A stretch of DNA of 7,210 bases from Burkholderiales bacterium (GTDB lineage: Bacteria; Pseudomonadota; Gammaproteobacteria; Burkholderiales; Burkholderiaceae), in NCBI GenBank assembly GCA_903643055.1, contig CAHJWV010000223.1:1-7210 (forward strand), given 5' to 3'. The position numbers and the translations under genes were made by a program. The notes below the pieces were generated by a model, which was not told the origin of the DNA, ran no database searches, and was given only the letters and a program-made list of their open reading frames with translations. Numbering within the stretch: position 1 is the first letter of the stretch; each line of letters starts with the position of its first letter. Below, piece by piece: positions 1-6,983 of the stretch.

Positions 1-450
1 CTGTCTCACGACCCCCGCTTCTTTCATTTATTGATCACGAGCCACGCGCGCGTAGTCGGCAGGCCGATGCTGGAGCCCGAAGAACAAGCCCACGCCAGCG
101 CCGCCTGGCTCTATGAAGAAGCACCCCTGTGCCTGCTGGCCCACAACACCGAAGCCGACCCGGTGTTCATCTACGGCAACCGGGCTGCGCAGCGCTGCTT
201 TGAATATGACTGGGCCACGTTGATCACGCTGCGCTCACGGCAATCGGCCGACGGCGGCAACCACGCGCACCGCGCCGAGTTGTTCGATGTCGTACGAACC
301 CACGGCTTCGCGACCGGCTATCGCGGCCTTCGGGTCGCTCGATCCGGTCGCCGCTTCTGGATCGAGAACGTCACCGTCTGGAATTTGATCGATGACGCGG
401 GCGTGCCACAAGGCCAGGCCGCACTGTTTCGGCAGTGGACTCCGGCTTGA
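1..450 (+). CDS. MEKHLA (PAS-like) domain protein, 5' end outside window
   Basis: The reading frame is open from base 1 and stops at TGA 448-450, giving 149 visible residues. A TTG at 31 could be taken as a start, but the codons before it (LSHDPRFFHLL) look like the usual N-terminal part of MEKHLA proteins, so the gene very probably begins upstream of the window. Family signs are the stretches HNTEADPVFIYGN, AAQRCFEYDW, GRRFWIENVTVWNLIDD and GQAA near the C terminus, all typical of the PAS-like MEKHLA fold. The domain is known as a C-terminal part of plant HD-ZIP III factors and as a small stand-alone protein in many proteobacteria, where its function is unknown; a small-ligand or redox-sensing role is inference. 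No signal peptide or membrane segment is visible, so it is probably cytoplasmic. No coding partner follows on this strand for nearly 1 kb. Confidence 0.85.
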   Translation: MSHDPRFFHLLITSHARVVGRPMLEPEEQAHASAAWLYEEAPLCLLAHNTEADPVFIYGNRAAQRCFEYDWATLITLRSRQSADGGNHAHRAELFDVVRTHGFATGYRGLRVARSGRRFWIENVTVWNLIDDAGVPQGQAALFRQWTPA

Positions 451-542
451 AGTGGCCGCAAGTGCAGTCCAGCCGATCAACGCGGTCAGCGCTCAAATCC
501 ACCTAATTCAAGCCAGCAGCGGATGGCGTAGTGCAAATGGAA

Positions 543-749
543 CTAACGCGGTGGCGTTGATGCTGCGCAAGCCTGGTCATTGGCACGCAAGGATGCGCGC
601 AGGCTTTGTGCAACGGCCCGCAGCGTGACGACGCCCGCGGCATGCCCCAATTCATCGTTGATGAGTTTGAATCGATCGATATCGGCCATCACCAACGAGA
701 AGCGCCGATCGCTGCGCTGAGCCGCCGCCAGCGCGCTGGAGAGCAGGTC
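543..749 (-). pseudogene. GGDEF (diguanylate cyclase) domain remnant
   Basis: Reading the minus strand from about 749 to 576, the translation matches the N-terminal half of a GGDEF domain: DLLSSALAAAQRSDRRFSLV, then MADIDRFKLINDELGHAAG, then LRAVAQSLRASLRAND. The DIDxFKxINDxxGHxxG signature is complete except that the usual Asp after the last Gly is Val. The preceding DxLTGLxNR motif is absent, and the homology ends before the catalytic GG[D/E]EF loop, running into an unrelated tail and a stop at 543-545. GGDEF enzymes make cyclic di-GMP from two GTP; without the active-site loop this piece cannot. The frame can be extended upstream to an ATG at 821 or 884, but those residues do not look like a partner domain. 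It is best read as a leftover of a deleted diguanylate cyclase gene. Confidence 0.75.
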
Positions 750-791
750 AGGGTGATCCTGATCGCGAGCGTTTGAATGGAAAAAGCCTCG

Positions 792-808
792 AATACTTTT
801 TAAGTATT
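792..808. repeat. AT-rich perfect inverted repeat
   Basis: AATACTT, three T, then AAGTATT form a perfect 7-base stem with a 3-base loop in an otherwise GC-rich region. It sits about 45 bases upstream, on the minus strand, of the recognisable GGDEF remnant. It could be an operator or a weak hairpin; there is no adjacent intact gene to assign it to. Confidence 0.4.
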
Positions 809-1420
809 GCGATAAGTTCATAAAAAAGATGACCCCCCTGAGCGCAAGTTCTACTCTCAACGCGGCAGCCCATGACGTCTGCATTTCCGATCGGGGGCAT
901 CTGCGAAAAATGAATCACAACAAATGCCATAGATCGAATTCCACCCATCGGCCGCAGCATCGGCCCCGCATGCCAAAGGGTCTTTGCAACCACCCGGTCG
1001 CACTACGTGATTCCACGTATCCGAACTTCGTCACCGAGGACGCCTGACCTTCTGACAGAGTAGTTGGGAGTCCACTGACCGGTAAGGCCTTGTTGTTTGA
1101 GCAACGATTAGCAAGCGATGTGGCAGCTCAACAACATATATCAGCAGCTGCGTGCTGTGTTCGATCCGAGATAAGGCCGAGATCGCATCGATAAGCGTTA
1201 GCCCCTCATAACCGATGCTTTCGAGTGCAACTGAGGTAAGAAATAACTCAAAAGGCGGAATCGCTGGCTCTTCTCGCGCTTAAAACAGCCGTCGAATCAA
1301 GAAGCTGTCGGAAAAAACTGTCTTCGTCTTAGCGTAGGGCCTGATAGCGGACGCTTGCCATCGGACAGATCATGTGAACAACAACCGCACCCGCGGAAAA
1401 TCATGACCAAGGAGCTGTCC

Positions 1421-1702
1421 ATGTTCACAACCATCCATCAGCCCGCAGCAGCCTCGCTTTTGCGTGCTCGCATCCTCCGCGCCTTGGCTTATCTGAATCA
1501 TCCAACGGCCAGCTTGGGCGACATGCTCCTGGCCCTGGAAGTTCAAGGCTTGCCCCTGGAAGAAACCGGCCCGGCGATCGAACTCGCACTTCGAAAAGGC
1601 TGGCTGGCGTTGACACCCAAGGGTGACCTGCGAGATGGCTCTGACGCGAACGACAAACCGCGTGGCGGCACACCGGCCCGTTTTGTTGAAGCTGTCGCTT
1701 GA
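1421..1702 (+). CDS. Small hypothetical protein, possibly winged-helix
   Basis: A 93-residue frame. The start at 1421 is chosen because AAGGAG (1409-1414) lies six bases before this ATG; in-frame ATGs upstream (1355, 1403) have no comparable site, and the residues they would add are not protein-like. The body has a regular pattern: predicted helices at about residues 12-25 (LLRARILRALAYL), 32-42 (GDMLLALEVQG) and 46-59 (LEETGPAIELALRKG), then a short strand-like WLALTPKGDL. Three helices followed by a beta hairpin would suit a small winged-helix DNA-binding protein, but this is inference from pattern only and no family is recognised. The last 22 residues are polar and Gly/Arg-rich, probably disordered. 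It stands alone, with no same-strand neighbour within several hundred bases. Confidence 0.6.
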   Translation: MFTTIHQPAAASLLRARILRALAYLNHPTASLGDMLLALEVQGLPLEETGPAIELALRKGWLALTPKGDLRDGSDANDKPRGGTPARFVEAVA

Positions 1703-2504
1703 GTCGATTTCGAAACGACGTTTCAAATATCACAGCACCTCGGCGCCCCTCGCCGACGTTGCTGTGACACGAGCCCCAGGGCGCGCAGCTCGCCAAGCGG
1801 GGCACTGTCAGCGTTGTTGAATGGCGAGCCTTTTTGACACAGTGGCTTATTCCGCCATCAATCACCCGCCGCCGGCCACACGCGCACCGCACGACGGCCA
1901 CGAATGCACATTGGCCGAGTGACAAGCAGACCCGTATTGCTGTGATCGATTGGCTCTCAGAGAAACGGCGTTGTGTACGCCGCCTGATGCACCTCGATCG
2001 GCCTCCTCGGTTTCTTGAGATCACCCAAGGCTGCGATGCGCGCTTTGAGTCGCACGCTTGGAAGGCCCGCTTTGTCGCATTGGCACGAGACCGTGGGCTT
2101 GCGAATTGCAATGACTGACGGCGCCAAGTTCCACATGAATGGATGCTGCGCCGCGCTTCTTTGAGCGGCTACGGAAAATGTCATTCGCAGGCTGGTTCGC
2201 CTTTTGCATGCATGCTACTGTGCTTGAGTGTTCCGATGGACCGGGGCCTCGCCGCTTTCAACGAGAGCTTGGCCCGGCTCAAGAAGCTCAACGACTTCTT
2301 CACGACCACGCGTCCTGAGAAGCATCCACGTGCTGGTCAACAAGGCAGCGCAACAGCCTGAAGATCAGTTTGCCGGCGAAGTCCGCTGTGCGGGTTCCTT
2401 TCCGTCGCGCTGCAGGGCGCCGCCTCAAGCGACGGCACTCAAGGTGCATTCTTTGACGGTGCGTCGTGCCTGCCAATGCCGTGACAACCTGGATTGAATA
2501 AGCA
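1703..2504. other. About 800 bases without a convincing gene
   Basis: No frame here combines a good start signal with a recognisable protein. The frame at 1834-2118 (TTG start, no ribosome binding site) and the 59-codon frame at 2139-2318 (ATG) were examined and not accepted. A short helical-looking stretch (AAFNESLARLKKLNDFF) is encoded at about 2251-2301 in the frame of an ATG at 2236, and could be the relic of a coiled-coil or linker helix; it ends at a stop at 2359-2361. A small inverted repeat (GAAACG/CGTTTC, 1712-1724) follows the stop of the preceding small gene but has too little loop and no T-run to call a terminator. The region presumably includes the promoter of the TPR-LuxR gene, though I cannot place -35/-10 boxes with confidence. 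Confidence 0.5.
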
Positions 2505-3914
2505 GTGTCCCCCTCTTCTGCCAAACGCAAATCCACCAAGGCGTCAGTCGCGTCACTCGATCGCCTGCAACGCCAGGCGGTGCTTGATTGCGACGCTATC
2601 CGTGCGCGGCTTAAGGACGACCCCGCGGCCGCCGTCGAGATGGCGCAAAGGGTCGCTGCGGCGCTGGAGGGCACCGCACTGCATCGAGAACACGCGCTGG
2701 CGCTGCGGCACGCCGGGGTGGGTTGGTATGTCATGGGAGGCCATTTGCTGGCCGCCCGCCATTTCGATGACGCCCTGAATCTGGCACGCCAGGCTGGCGA
2801 CCGGGATATCGAATCCAGCTGCCTGAATGGACTTGCAGCCACCTTTCATGGCCTCGGCGATCTGGAGGGGTCCTTGAAGACGCTGGAAGAGGTTTTGACG
2901 CTGTCCCAGCAGGACCGCAACGCAGATGCCAACGCTGCGGCACTCATCAACATCGGCAACCTGCACCAAGACCTGGGCAGCCATGACTTTGCCATTCATG
3001 CCTATACGCAGGTGCTGGCCACTGCGCCGCTCAGCGACGATTTCCGCGCGACAGCGCTGAATAACCGCGCCAACGCCTTGCGTGCCATCGGCCGTCTGGA
3101 CGAGTCGATGCACGCCCACCAGGAAGCGCTGCAACTGGCCCGCAATGCCGAACTGCTGCAGCGGGAGCCGATGATTCTCGGCAACCTCGCCGAGTGCCTG
3201 CTTGACGCTGGTGACGCCGCTGCGGCCGCGGCGCTATTGAAGGAAGCATTGGCGCTGGCGGCCAGCCGTTCACTGGCGCGAGACGAAGGCCAGTTGCATC
3301 GAAAGCTGGGTATCGCACTGGCCCGCACCGGCGATCGCTCGGCCGCGTCCGAGCATCTGCAGGTGGCGCGCGCCTTGTCCATCCAGGCCGGCAATCAGAG
3401 GGAAGAGCGCGATGTTGTGGAGGCGATGCTTGAACTGGCAGACGACGATGAGCGGGCCTCGCCATTGGTCGCCACCTACCAAGAGCTGCTGCAGATGGAC
3501 AAGCAACTGCAGCACAGCGACGCACAGCGTCGGATGCATGCCGTTGCCGTTCGTTTACAGCTGGAACAGACCCGCCACGAAGCTGCAGAGAATGAACGCC
3601 GTGCTGCGGAACTGCGGACGCTGAATGACAAGCTGCAGGCGTCGAACCGTTCGCTGAAGCTCACGGTCGGCGCGCTCGGCGTCGATGTCGATCGACCCCG
3701 TGCGCGGCGCGGTGCGGCAGATGAGGCGCTGACAGCGCGTGAGATGCAGGTTCTCAAGCTGGTGGCCAAGGGCCTCTCGAACGAGACCATCGGTCGATCG
3801 CTGGGACTCTCGCGGCTCACGATCCGCCACTATGTTTCGTGCATTCTGCGAAAGATGGGTGCGGCTTCGCGAACCCAGGCCGTCGCGCTCGCATCGCAGA
3901 AGGGGCTGCTGTAG
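2505..3914 (+). CDS. TPR-repeat transcriptional regulator with LuxR-type HTH
   Basis: A 469-residue soluble protein, probably a cytoplasmic DNA-binding regulator. GTG at 2505 is the first possible start, since an in-frame TAA lies at 2499-2501; no strong ribosome binding site precedes it, so a later start cannot be excluded. Residues about 64-317 form a run of tetratricopeptide helical repeats (for example ALINIGNLHQDLGSHDFAI and ALNNRANALRAIGRLDES), a fold used for protein-protein contacts. Residues about 330-386 are rich in Glu, Gln, Arg and Leu and should form a coiled coil, likely a dimerisation stalk. Residues 409-469 are a LuxR/GerE helix-turn-helix: LTAREMQVLKLVAKGLSNET, then IGRSLGLSRLTIRHYVSCIL. 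The usual TV-K-x-H core of the recognition helix is TIRHY, with Tyr in place of the common His. There is no receiver, ligand-binding or membrane domain, so the signal must enter through the TPR part. No target gene can be named; the divergent secreted-protein block to the right is a candidate by proximity only. Confidence 0.88.
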   Translation: MSPSSAKRKSTKASVASLDRLQRQAVLDCDAIRARLKDDPAAAVEMAQRVAAALEGTALHREHALALRHAGVGWYVMGGHLLAARHFDDALNLARQAGDRDIESSCLNGLAATFHGLGDLEGSLKTLEEVLTLSQQDRNADANAAALINIGNLHQDLGSHDFAIHAYTQVLATAPLSDDFRATALNNRANALRAIGRLDESMHAHQEALQLARNAELLQREPMILGNLAECLLDAGDAAAAAALLKEALALAASRSLARDEGQLHRKLGIALARTGDRSAASEHLQVARALSIQAGNQREERDVVEAMLELADDDERASPLVATYQELLQMDKQLQHSDAQRRMHAVAVRLQLEQTRHEAAENERRAAELRTLNDKLQASNRSLKLTVGALGVDVDRPRARRGAADEALTAREMQVLKLVAKGLSNETIGRSLGLSRLTIRHYVSCILRKMGAASRTQAVALASQKGLL

Positions 3915-4237
3915 CCCTGCGGCCGATCTTCCTGGCATTTTCCACATGCTCGGTGGCTCATCGGCTGAGCCAGCAGTCCAAGACGGAGAGCGGCGAACAA
4001 AAAAAGCTTCAAAAGGCTCAGCCGAGAATCGAAGCGAGGCCGGACCGAGCCCGCGCCCGAATCCTGCCTGCCTTCGGCTGTCGCACGTTAGCCGTCACGC
4101 ACCCTTGAACAGCAATGCCCAACATCTTCAACGATCGCGCTTGCGCGCCTGCGGCGCAGTCATGCCGCAGGCGAATTTGACTGCTGGGCCGCTCACGCGT
4201 GCTCAGCGGGTTCCAAGTCACGGTCGTTGATGGCGGC
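3915..4237. other. Spacer between converging genes
   Basis: The 323 bases between the stop of the TPR-LuxR gene and the stop of the minus-strand lipoprotein gene contain no supportable gene. They hold a strong hairpin at 4146-4173. Near 4000-4018, on the minus strand, a weak bulged hairpin is followed by a run of seven T (read as AAAAAAA at about 4000-4006 on the plus strand), which could end transcription of the lipoprotein gene. Frames that read through here are continuations of shadow frames. Confidence 0.5.
4146..4173. terminator. GC-rich hairpin, possible bidirectional terminator
   Basis: CGCCTGCGGC (4146-4155) and GCCGCAGGCG (4164-4173) are perfect 10-base inverted arms around an 8-base loop. 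The position between two converging genes suits a transcription terminator. However, only AATTT follows on the plus strand and no T-run follows on the minus strand, so intrinsic termination would be weak. It could instead be a transcript-stabilising or dispersed palindromic element. Confidence 0.45.
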
Positions 4238-4678
4238 TCAACGTACCGGCATGACAAAGTCCCCTACCGCAGTTTCCACGACGCTTTCGTCGGCGAACCG
4301 CAGGCGCAGCAGCAAATTCTGGCTGGTGCTGTTGGCGGGCCATTGAAGCGACCACGTCTTGGCGGTGAGCGCCTGAAGCGGAATGGACTCGGCCTGATCG
4401 TGAGCATCGCCCACCAAGGCCGTCACCTCCACCATCTCGATGGCATCGGCGGGCGACGCCAGCGTGATCTCGACCCGCGACGGCCCCGACGCTGTCACGT
4501 TGCCATACGGCGTGACACTCACGTCGGCCCCGGGCAGCGATCGGCTCAGCGCGGGCCCCGATGCCGTTTCACCGGAGGCAGGAACGCCGACGGCAGGCAG
4601 GGCATCGTCAGTCCCGGACCCGCCGCAGGCCGCGAGGGTCATTGAGGCCCACACGATCAGGCATTGATAGCGATTCAT
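4238..4678 (-). CDS. Small predicted outer-membrane lipoprotein
   Basis: A 146-residue protein with a lipoprotein signal: hydrophobic residues 7-17 and a lipobox LAAC with the lipidated cysteine at residue 18, followed by Gly-Gly-Ser. With Gly rather than Asp at position +2, the normal sorting rule places it in the outer membrane. A Pro/Ser/Gly-rich linker (about 19-48) leads to a domain (about 50-146) with alternating strands such as VEITLASPADAIEMVEVTAL and LLLRLRFADESVVET, which resembles a bacterial Ig-like beta-sandwich; that fold is inference. The start ATG (4678-4676) overlaps the stop of the beta-helix gene in the sequence ATGA, and AAGGAG (4691-4686) lies seven bases before it inside the upstream gene. 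The two are therefore almost surely one operon with coupled translation. It may bind or tether the beta-helix partner at the cell surface. Confidence 0.85.
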   Translation of the reverse strand: MNRYQCLIVWASMTLAACGGSGTDDALPAVGVPASGETASGPALSRSLPGADVSVTPYGNVTASGPSRVEITLASPADAIEMVEVTALVGDAHDQAESIPLQALTAKTWSLQWPANSTSQNLLLRLRFADESVVETAVGDFVMPVR

Positions 4679-6552
4679 TTCGAGTCTCCTTGTGCAACGG
4701 GTTTCAGGTCAAGCGTGACGTTAGTGAATGTGGCATCGGCAGCCGCCTCGGAAGGCTGCCCACCGGTGGCGGAAATCAGGCCGACCTGAACCACCGAAGA
4801 CAGCGCGGTCTGTTGGCGGCGGATCAAGGTCCACGCCTTGCCATCGGCGGATTGCCAGGCGCTCAAGACATTGCCTGCCCGTTGGAGCCGGACCCAATAA
4901 GGCGCCTTTCCCTTGCCGCCGGCCGTGTAGGTCGTCGATCCGCCTGTTTGGGCACGGTGCAGGAACGCAATGCCGTTCTGCCGCGTGACCGTGGTGGCGG
5001 CCTGACGGGCGGTGGCAGAGGCGGATTCGCGCAACGCGACGCCGGCCTTGGCCCACTCTGCCTCAGACGACATGCTGACAAGCCGTGCGGACAGGCTGAA
5101 GTCTCCTTTGACCTCGCGCCAAGTGCCGATGATGCTGTCCTGGGTTCCCCACACATCGCCGGAGCGCCCCCGCAACATCCAGGTGCCGTTGTTTTCAACG
5201 ACGGAATCGATGCGCGAGCCCGGCATGGCGGCCTGCGACCAGCCGGTCGGCAAGACAGGCGCAGTGACGGGCGGTGGGGCTGGCGACGCTGTGGACGTCG
5301 GCGGCACGTACTCGTAGGCGCCGCGGTCAACGCCGATGCCTTGGGGACGGATCACACCTGCGATGTCGCGTGTGGAACTGGTGCCGTCGACGCGGATCCC
5401 GGTGTCGATCGCCGGGCTTTCCTTCTTCAAGTGGAAGTCGGCGCTGCCGAGATCCCGTCCAGGACGGATGAACAGCGGATCGGCCACCACGTCATGCGGA
5501 CCCGTGACCGCCCGCGTGCCCTTGAAGTACACGTTGTAGTCGTAAACAACGTTGGAGTTGGATGAATTGGTATTGGCCTTGCCGCCATCCCGCGAGTAAA
5601 CGACGTTGTTCATGATGCGGACGTCGACGCTGTAGCTCGCGTAGATGTCCGCATAGCCGACCTTGTCGCCGTTCATGTAGGCGGTGTTGTTGAAAAAGTC
5701 GGCACGCCGGGCCTTGTACGCATGCAAGCCCGAGCCGCCATTGTTCACCGCAACGTTGTCGATCACCAGCGTTCGGCCGCTGTAGTCATCGGCGGTGATG
5801 TCGAGGATGAAACCGTTCCCGTCGCTGTAGTTCTTGATGGCCTTCCAGCGCACCAGGCCGCGGTTGTTCCACAGCTTGTTGCCTCGGATGACGTTGCGGT
5901 AGCCGCTGCGGCTGTCCGAGTTATGCGGAAAGATCGTTGCGCCCGAAGCGCCGTAGCGGGAGTACCACGCGTTCTCGTAGATGCGATTCGCCTCCATCAC
6001 GTTGTAGTCGGCTTCGATCGACACGATGCCGCCGCCTCCGAACTTGCGCACGGTGCAGTTGCGCACGGTGAGGTGGTGGTACTTGTCGGCCCGGTTGCGG
6101 TTGTCCAGCGTGATGCCGTTGCCATTGAAGGCCGGGTCGGGCGCATCCTTTTCATAGTCGGCCTCGGCCTGCGCGAGGGTCACATGGTCGTTGTTGCCGG
6201 TCAGTGTCAGGCCGTCAATGACTTGATAAGACGCACGGACTTCGATCGCAGCCCAGGTCGCAGAAATGATTTCCGCAGTGGACCCGCTGCTTGCTTTCCA
6301 CACGATGGGTGCGCTGCCCGTACCCGAGCGCGTCAGCTTGAACGGCGCGTAGGTGCCGGTCATGAACCACACGGTATCGCCCGGATTGACGATCGCTGCA
6401 GCATGGGCGGGCGTGCGCCATGCCTGCGTCGCCGAGCTACCGGAATTGTTATCGCTCCCGGTTCCACTCACGTAGAAATTGGCCGCGAAGGCGAATCCCA
6501 TACAGCTGCTGAAGATGGGCACGGCCAAGACCATGCGAAGCATTCGGTACAT
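4675..6552 (-). CDS. Secreted parallel beta-helix protein with C-terminal DUF1349-like domain
   Basis: A 625-residue exported protein. The start at 6552 is chosen because AAGGAA (6563-6558) sits five bases before it and a signal peptide begins there (MYRMLRMVLAVPIF through AFA, cleavage near residue 23); the frame could be extended to 6594 but that buries the signal. Mature N terminus NFYVSGTGSDNNSG, with NPGDTVWFMTGTY following, is the usual cap of secreted right-handed beta-helix proteins. Residues about 85-345 carry many helix turns rich in Asn and Val (VRNCTVRKFGGGGI, MEANRIYENA, VIDNVAVNNGGSGLHAY, FFNNTAYMN, IMNNVVYS). SPAIDTG (379-385) and GVDRGAYEY (407-415) match the end of the choice-of-anchor-Q type module. 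A Pro/Thr/Ser linker (416-435) joins a domain at about 436-615 (GDFSLSARL, AGVALRES, YWVRLQRAGN) resembling the DUF1349 concanavalin-like beta-sandwich. Such folds are common in polysaccharide lyases and glycan-binding proteins; catalytic residues cannot be assigned from sequence alone, so enzymatic activity is unproven. Confidence 0.88.
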   Translation of the reverse strand: MYRMLRMVLAVPIFSSCMGFAFAANFYVSGTGSDNNSGSSATQAWRTPAHAAAIVNPGDTVWFMTGTYAPFKLTRSGTGSAPIVWKASSGSTAEIISATWAAIEVRASYQVIDGLTLTGNNDHVTLAQAEADYEKDAPDPAFNGNGITLDNRNRADKYHHLTVRNCTVRKFGGGGIVSIEADYNVMEANRIYENAWYSRYGASGATIFPHNSDSRSGYRNVIRGNKLWNNRGLVRWKAIKNYSDGNGFILDITADDYSGRTLVIDNVAVNNGGSGLHAYKARRADFFNNTAYMNGDKVGYADIYASYSVDVRIMNNVVYSRDGGKANTNSSNSNVVYDYNVYFKGTRAVTGPHDVVADPLFIRPGRDLGSADFHLKKESPAIDTGIRVDGTSSTRDIAGVIRPQGIGVDRGAYEYVPPTSTASPAPPPVTAPVLPTGWSQAAMPGSRIDSVVENNGTWMLRGRSGDVWGTQDSIIGTWREVKGDFSLSARLVSMSSEAEWAKAGVALRESASATARQAATTVTRQNGIAFLHRAQTGGSTTYTAGGKGKAPYWVRLQRAGNVLSAWQSADGKAWTLIRRQQTALSSVVQVGLISATGGQPSEAAADATFTNVTLDLKPVAQGDSK

Positions 6553-6668
6553 AAAGGTTCCTTGAAAAATGGTGGGCTGCGTCATGCAAACCATGGACCT
6601 GTCTCAGCCAGCGCACATCGCCGACATCTTCCGAATGACTCGCAACGCGGCGCCAGGCAAGGGCTTGC

Positions 6669-6690
6669 GGCCGCATGCGGCCTCTTTTTT
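6669..6690 (+). terminator. Orphan intrinsic terminator-like hairpin on plus strand
   Basis: GGCCGCATGCGGCC (6669-6682) is a perfect 14-base palindrome, able to form a five-pair GC stem with a CATG loop, and is followed by TC and six T (6685-6690). That is the layout of a rho-independent terminator read on the plus strand. No plus-strand gene precedes it: upstream on this strand is only the antisense of the beta-helix gene. The stem is short, so strength is uncertain. Confidence 0.5.
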
Positions 6691-6697
6691 CAAGTTC

Positions 6698-6720
6698 GTT
6701 CATTCGTTCGACGTATGAAC
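6698..6720. promoter_or_regulatory. Inverted repeat, possible operator
   Basis: GTTCAT and ATGAAC are perfect 6-base inverted arms separated by 11 bases, with the direct repeat TTCGTTCATTCGTTC overlapping the left arm. The site lies about 150 bases upstream of the beta-helix start and 265 upstream of the divergent lipoprotein start, a plausible place for a dimeric regulator. No known consensus is matched, and chance occurrence is possible. Confidence 0.25.
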
Positions 6721-6983
6721 CTTTTGTGATTTCAGACTTGTGTCCGATGCCCAGAATGTCGCGCTGTTGGAAAAGGTAAGCATAGGCATCTACGCGTGCT
6801 AACCAAATTCCTATACGCAATGCACAAGTCAGCTCCCAGGCAATATGGCTTGCGCAGCGAAGACCTGGTTGTTTTATGCCGAACGATCGCGACGAACAAA
6901 AATGTGGCAACTTCCAAAGGCATGGAATCTGCTGTGATGCAGCACGCAAGTCGCATCGACATCAACAGATCATGGAGAAAAGA

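Larger units (their letters stand above)
451..1420. other. Gene-poor stretch with a decayed GGDEF fragment
   Basis: Nearly 1 kb without an intact gene. The only recognisable coding relic is the minus-strand GGDEF fragment at about 543-749. A perfect AT-rich 7-base inverted repeat with a 3-base loop lies at 792-808, just upstream of that fragment on the minus strand. The rest (about 810-1400) is less GC-rich than the flanking genes and holds only short frames with no protein-like pattern. I looked for a tRNA around the GTTCGATCC motif near 1157 and found no matching stems. Nothing else can be supported. Confidence 0.6.
6553..6983. promoter_or_regulatory. Divergent intergenic region
   Basis: These 431 bases separate the start of the minus-strand beta-helix operon from the start of the plus-strand lipoprotein gene, so both promoters should lie here. 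I could not place -35/-10 or -24/-12 boxes with confidence. Visible signals are: AAGGAA for the beta-helix start (6563-6558), a palindrome plus T-run at 6669-6690, an inverted repeat GTTCAT (6698-6703)/ATGAAC (6715-6720) spaced by 11 bases, an inverted repeat TGCTG/CAGCA at 6930-6944, and GGAG (6974-6977) before the lipoprotein start. The part from about 6770 to 6980 is less GC-rich than the genes, as expected for promoter DNA. Confidence 0.55.

Noticed and set aside
1150..1180. GTTCGATCC resembling a tRNA T-loop
   Set aside because: The flanking bases do not form the T stem and no acceptor or anticodon arms could be found nearby.
1425..2111. Minus-strand open frame of 228 codons
   Set aside because: It overlaps the small gene at 1421-1702 entirely, is rich in Arg, Cys and Ser, and has no ribosome binding site or recognisable motif.
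1834..2118. Plus-strand frame (TTG start) including VIDWLSEKRR and LMHLDRPPRFLEITQGCDAR
   Set aside because: Part of it looks protein-like, but there is no ribosome binding site, the first 30 residues are low-complexity Arg/Thr/His, and no family is recognised. It might be a relic, but I cannot support it.
2139..2318. Plus-strand 59-residue frame starting MDAAPRFFERLRKMSFAGWF
   Set aside because: No clear ribosome binding site and the second half loses any regular pattern; too weak to call.
2494..2778. Plus-strand frame overlapping the start of the TPR-LuxR gene
   Set aside because: Arg/Pro/Trp-rich out-of-frame translation of the real gene.
4561..5565. Plus-strand open frame of 334 codons opposite the lipoprotein and beta-helix C terminus
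   Set aside because: Arg/Gly-rich shadow translation, no start signal, and it spans the junction of two well-supported minus-strand genes.
5722..6729. Plus-strand open frame of 335 codons opposite the beta-helix gene
   Set aside because: It is antisense to a gene with a signal peptide, ribosome binding site and recognisable fold. Its translation is dominated by Val/Ala/Arg with no domain pattern, as expected from a complement shadow in GC-rich DNA.
6449..6949. Minus-strand frame of 166 codons overlapping the beta-helix gene start
   Set aside because: It reads through the divergent regulatory region and out of frame over the signal peptide; no motif and no suitable start context.
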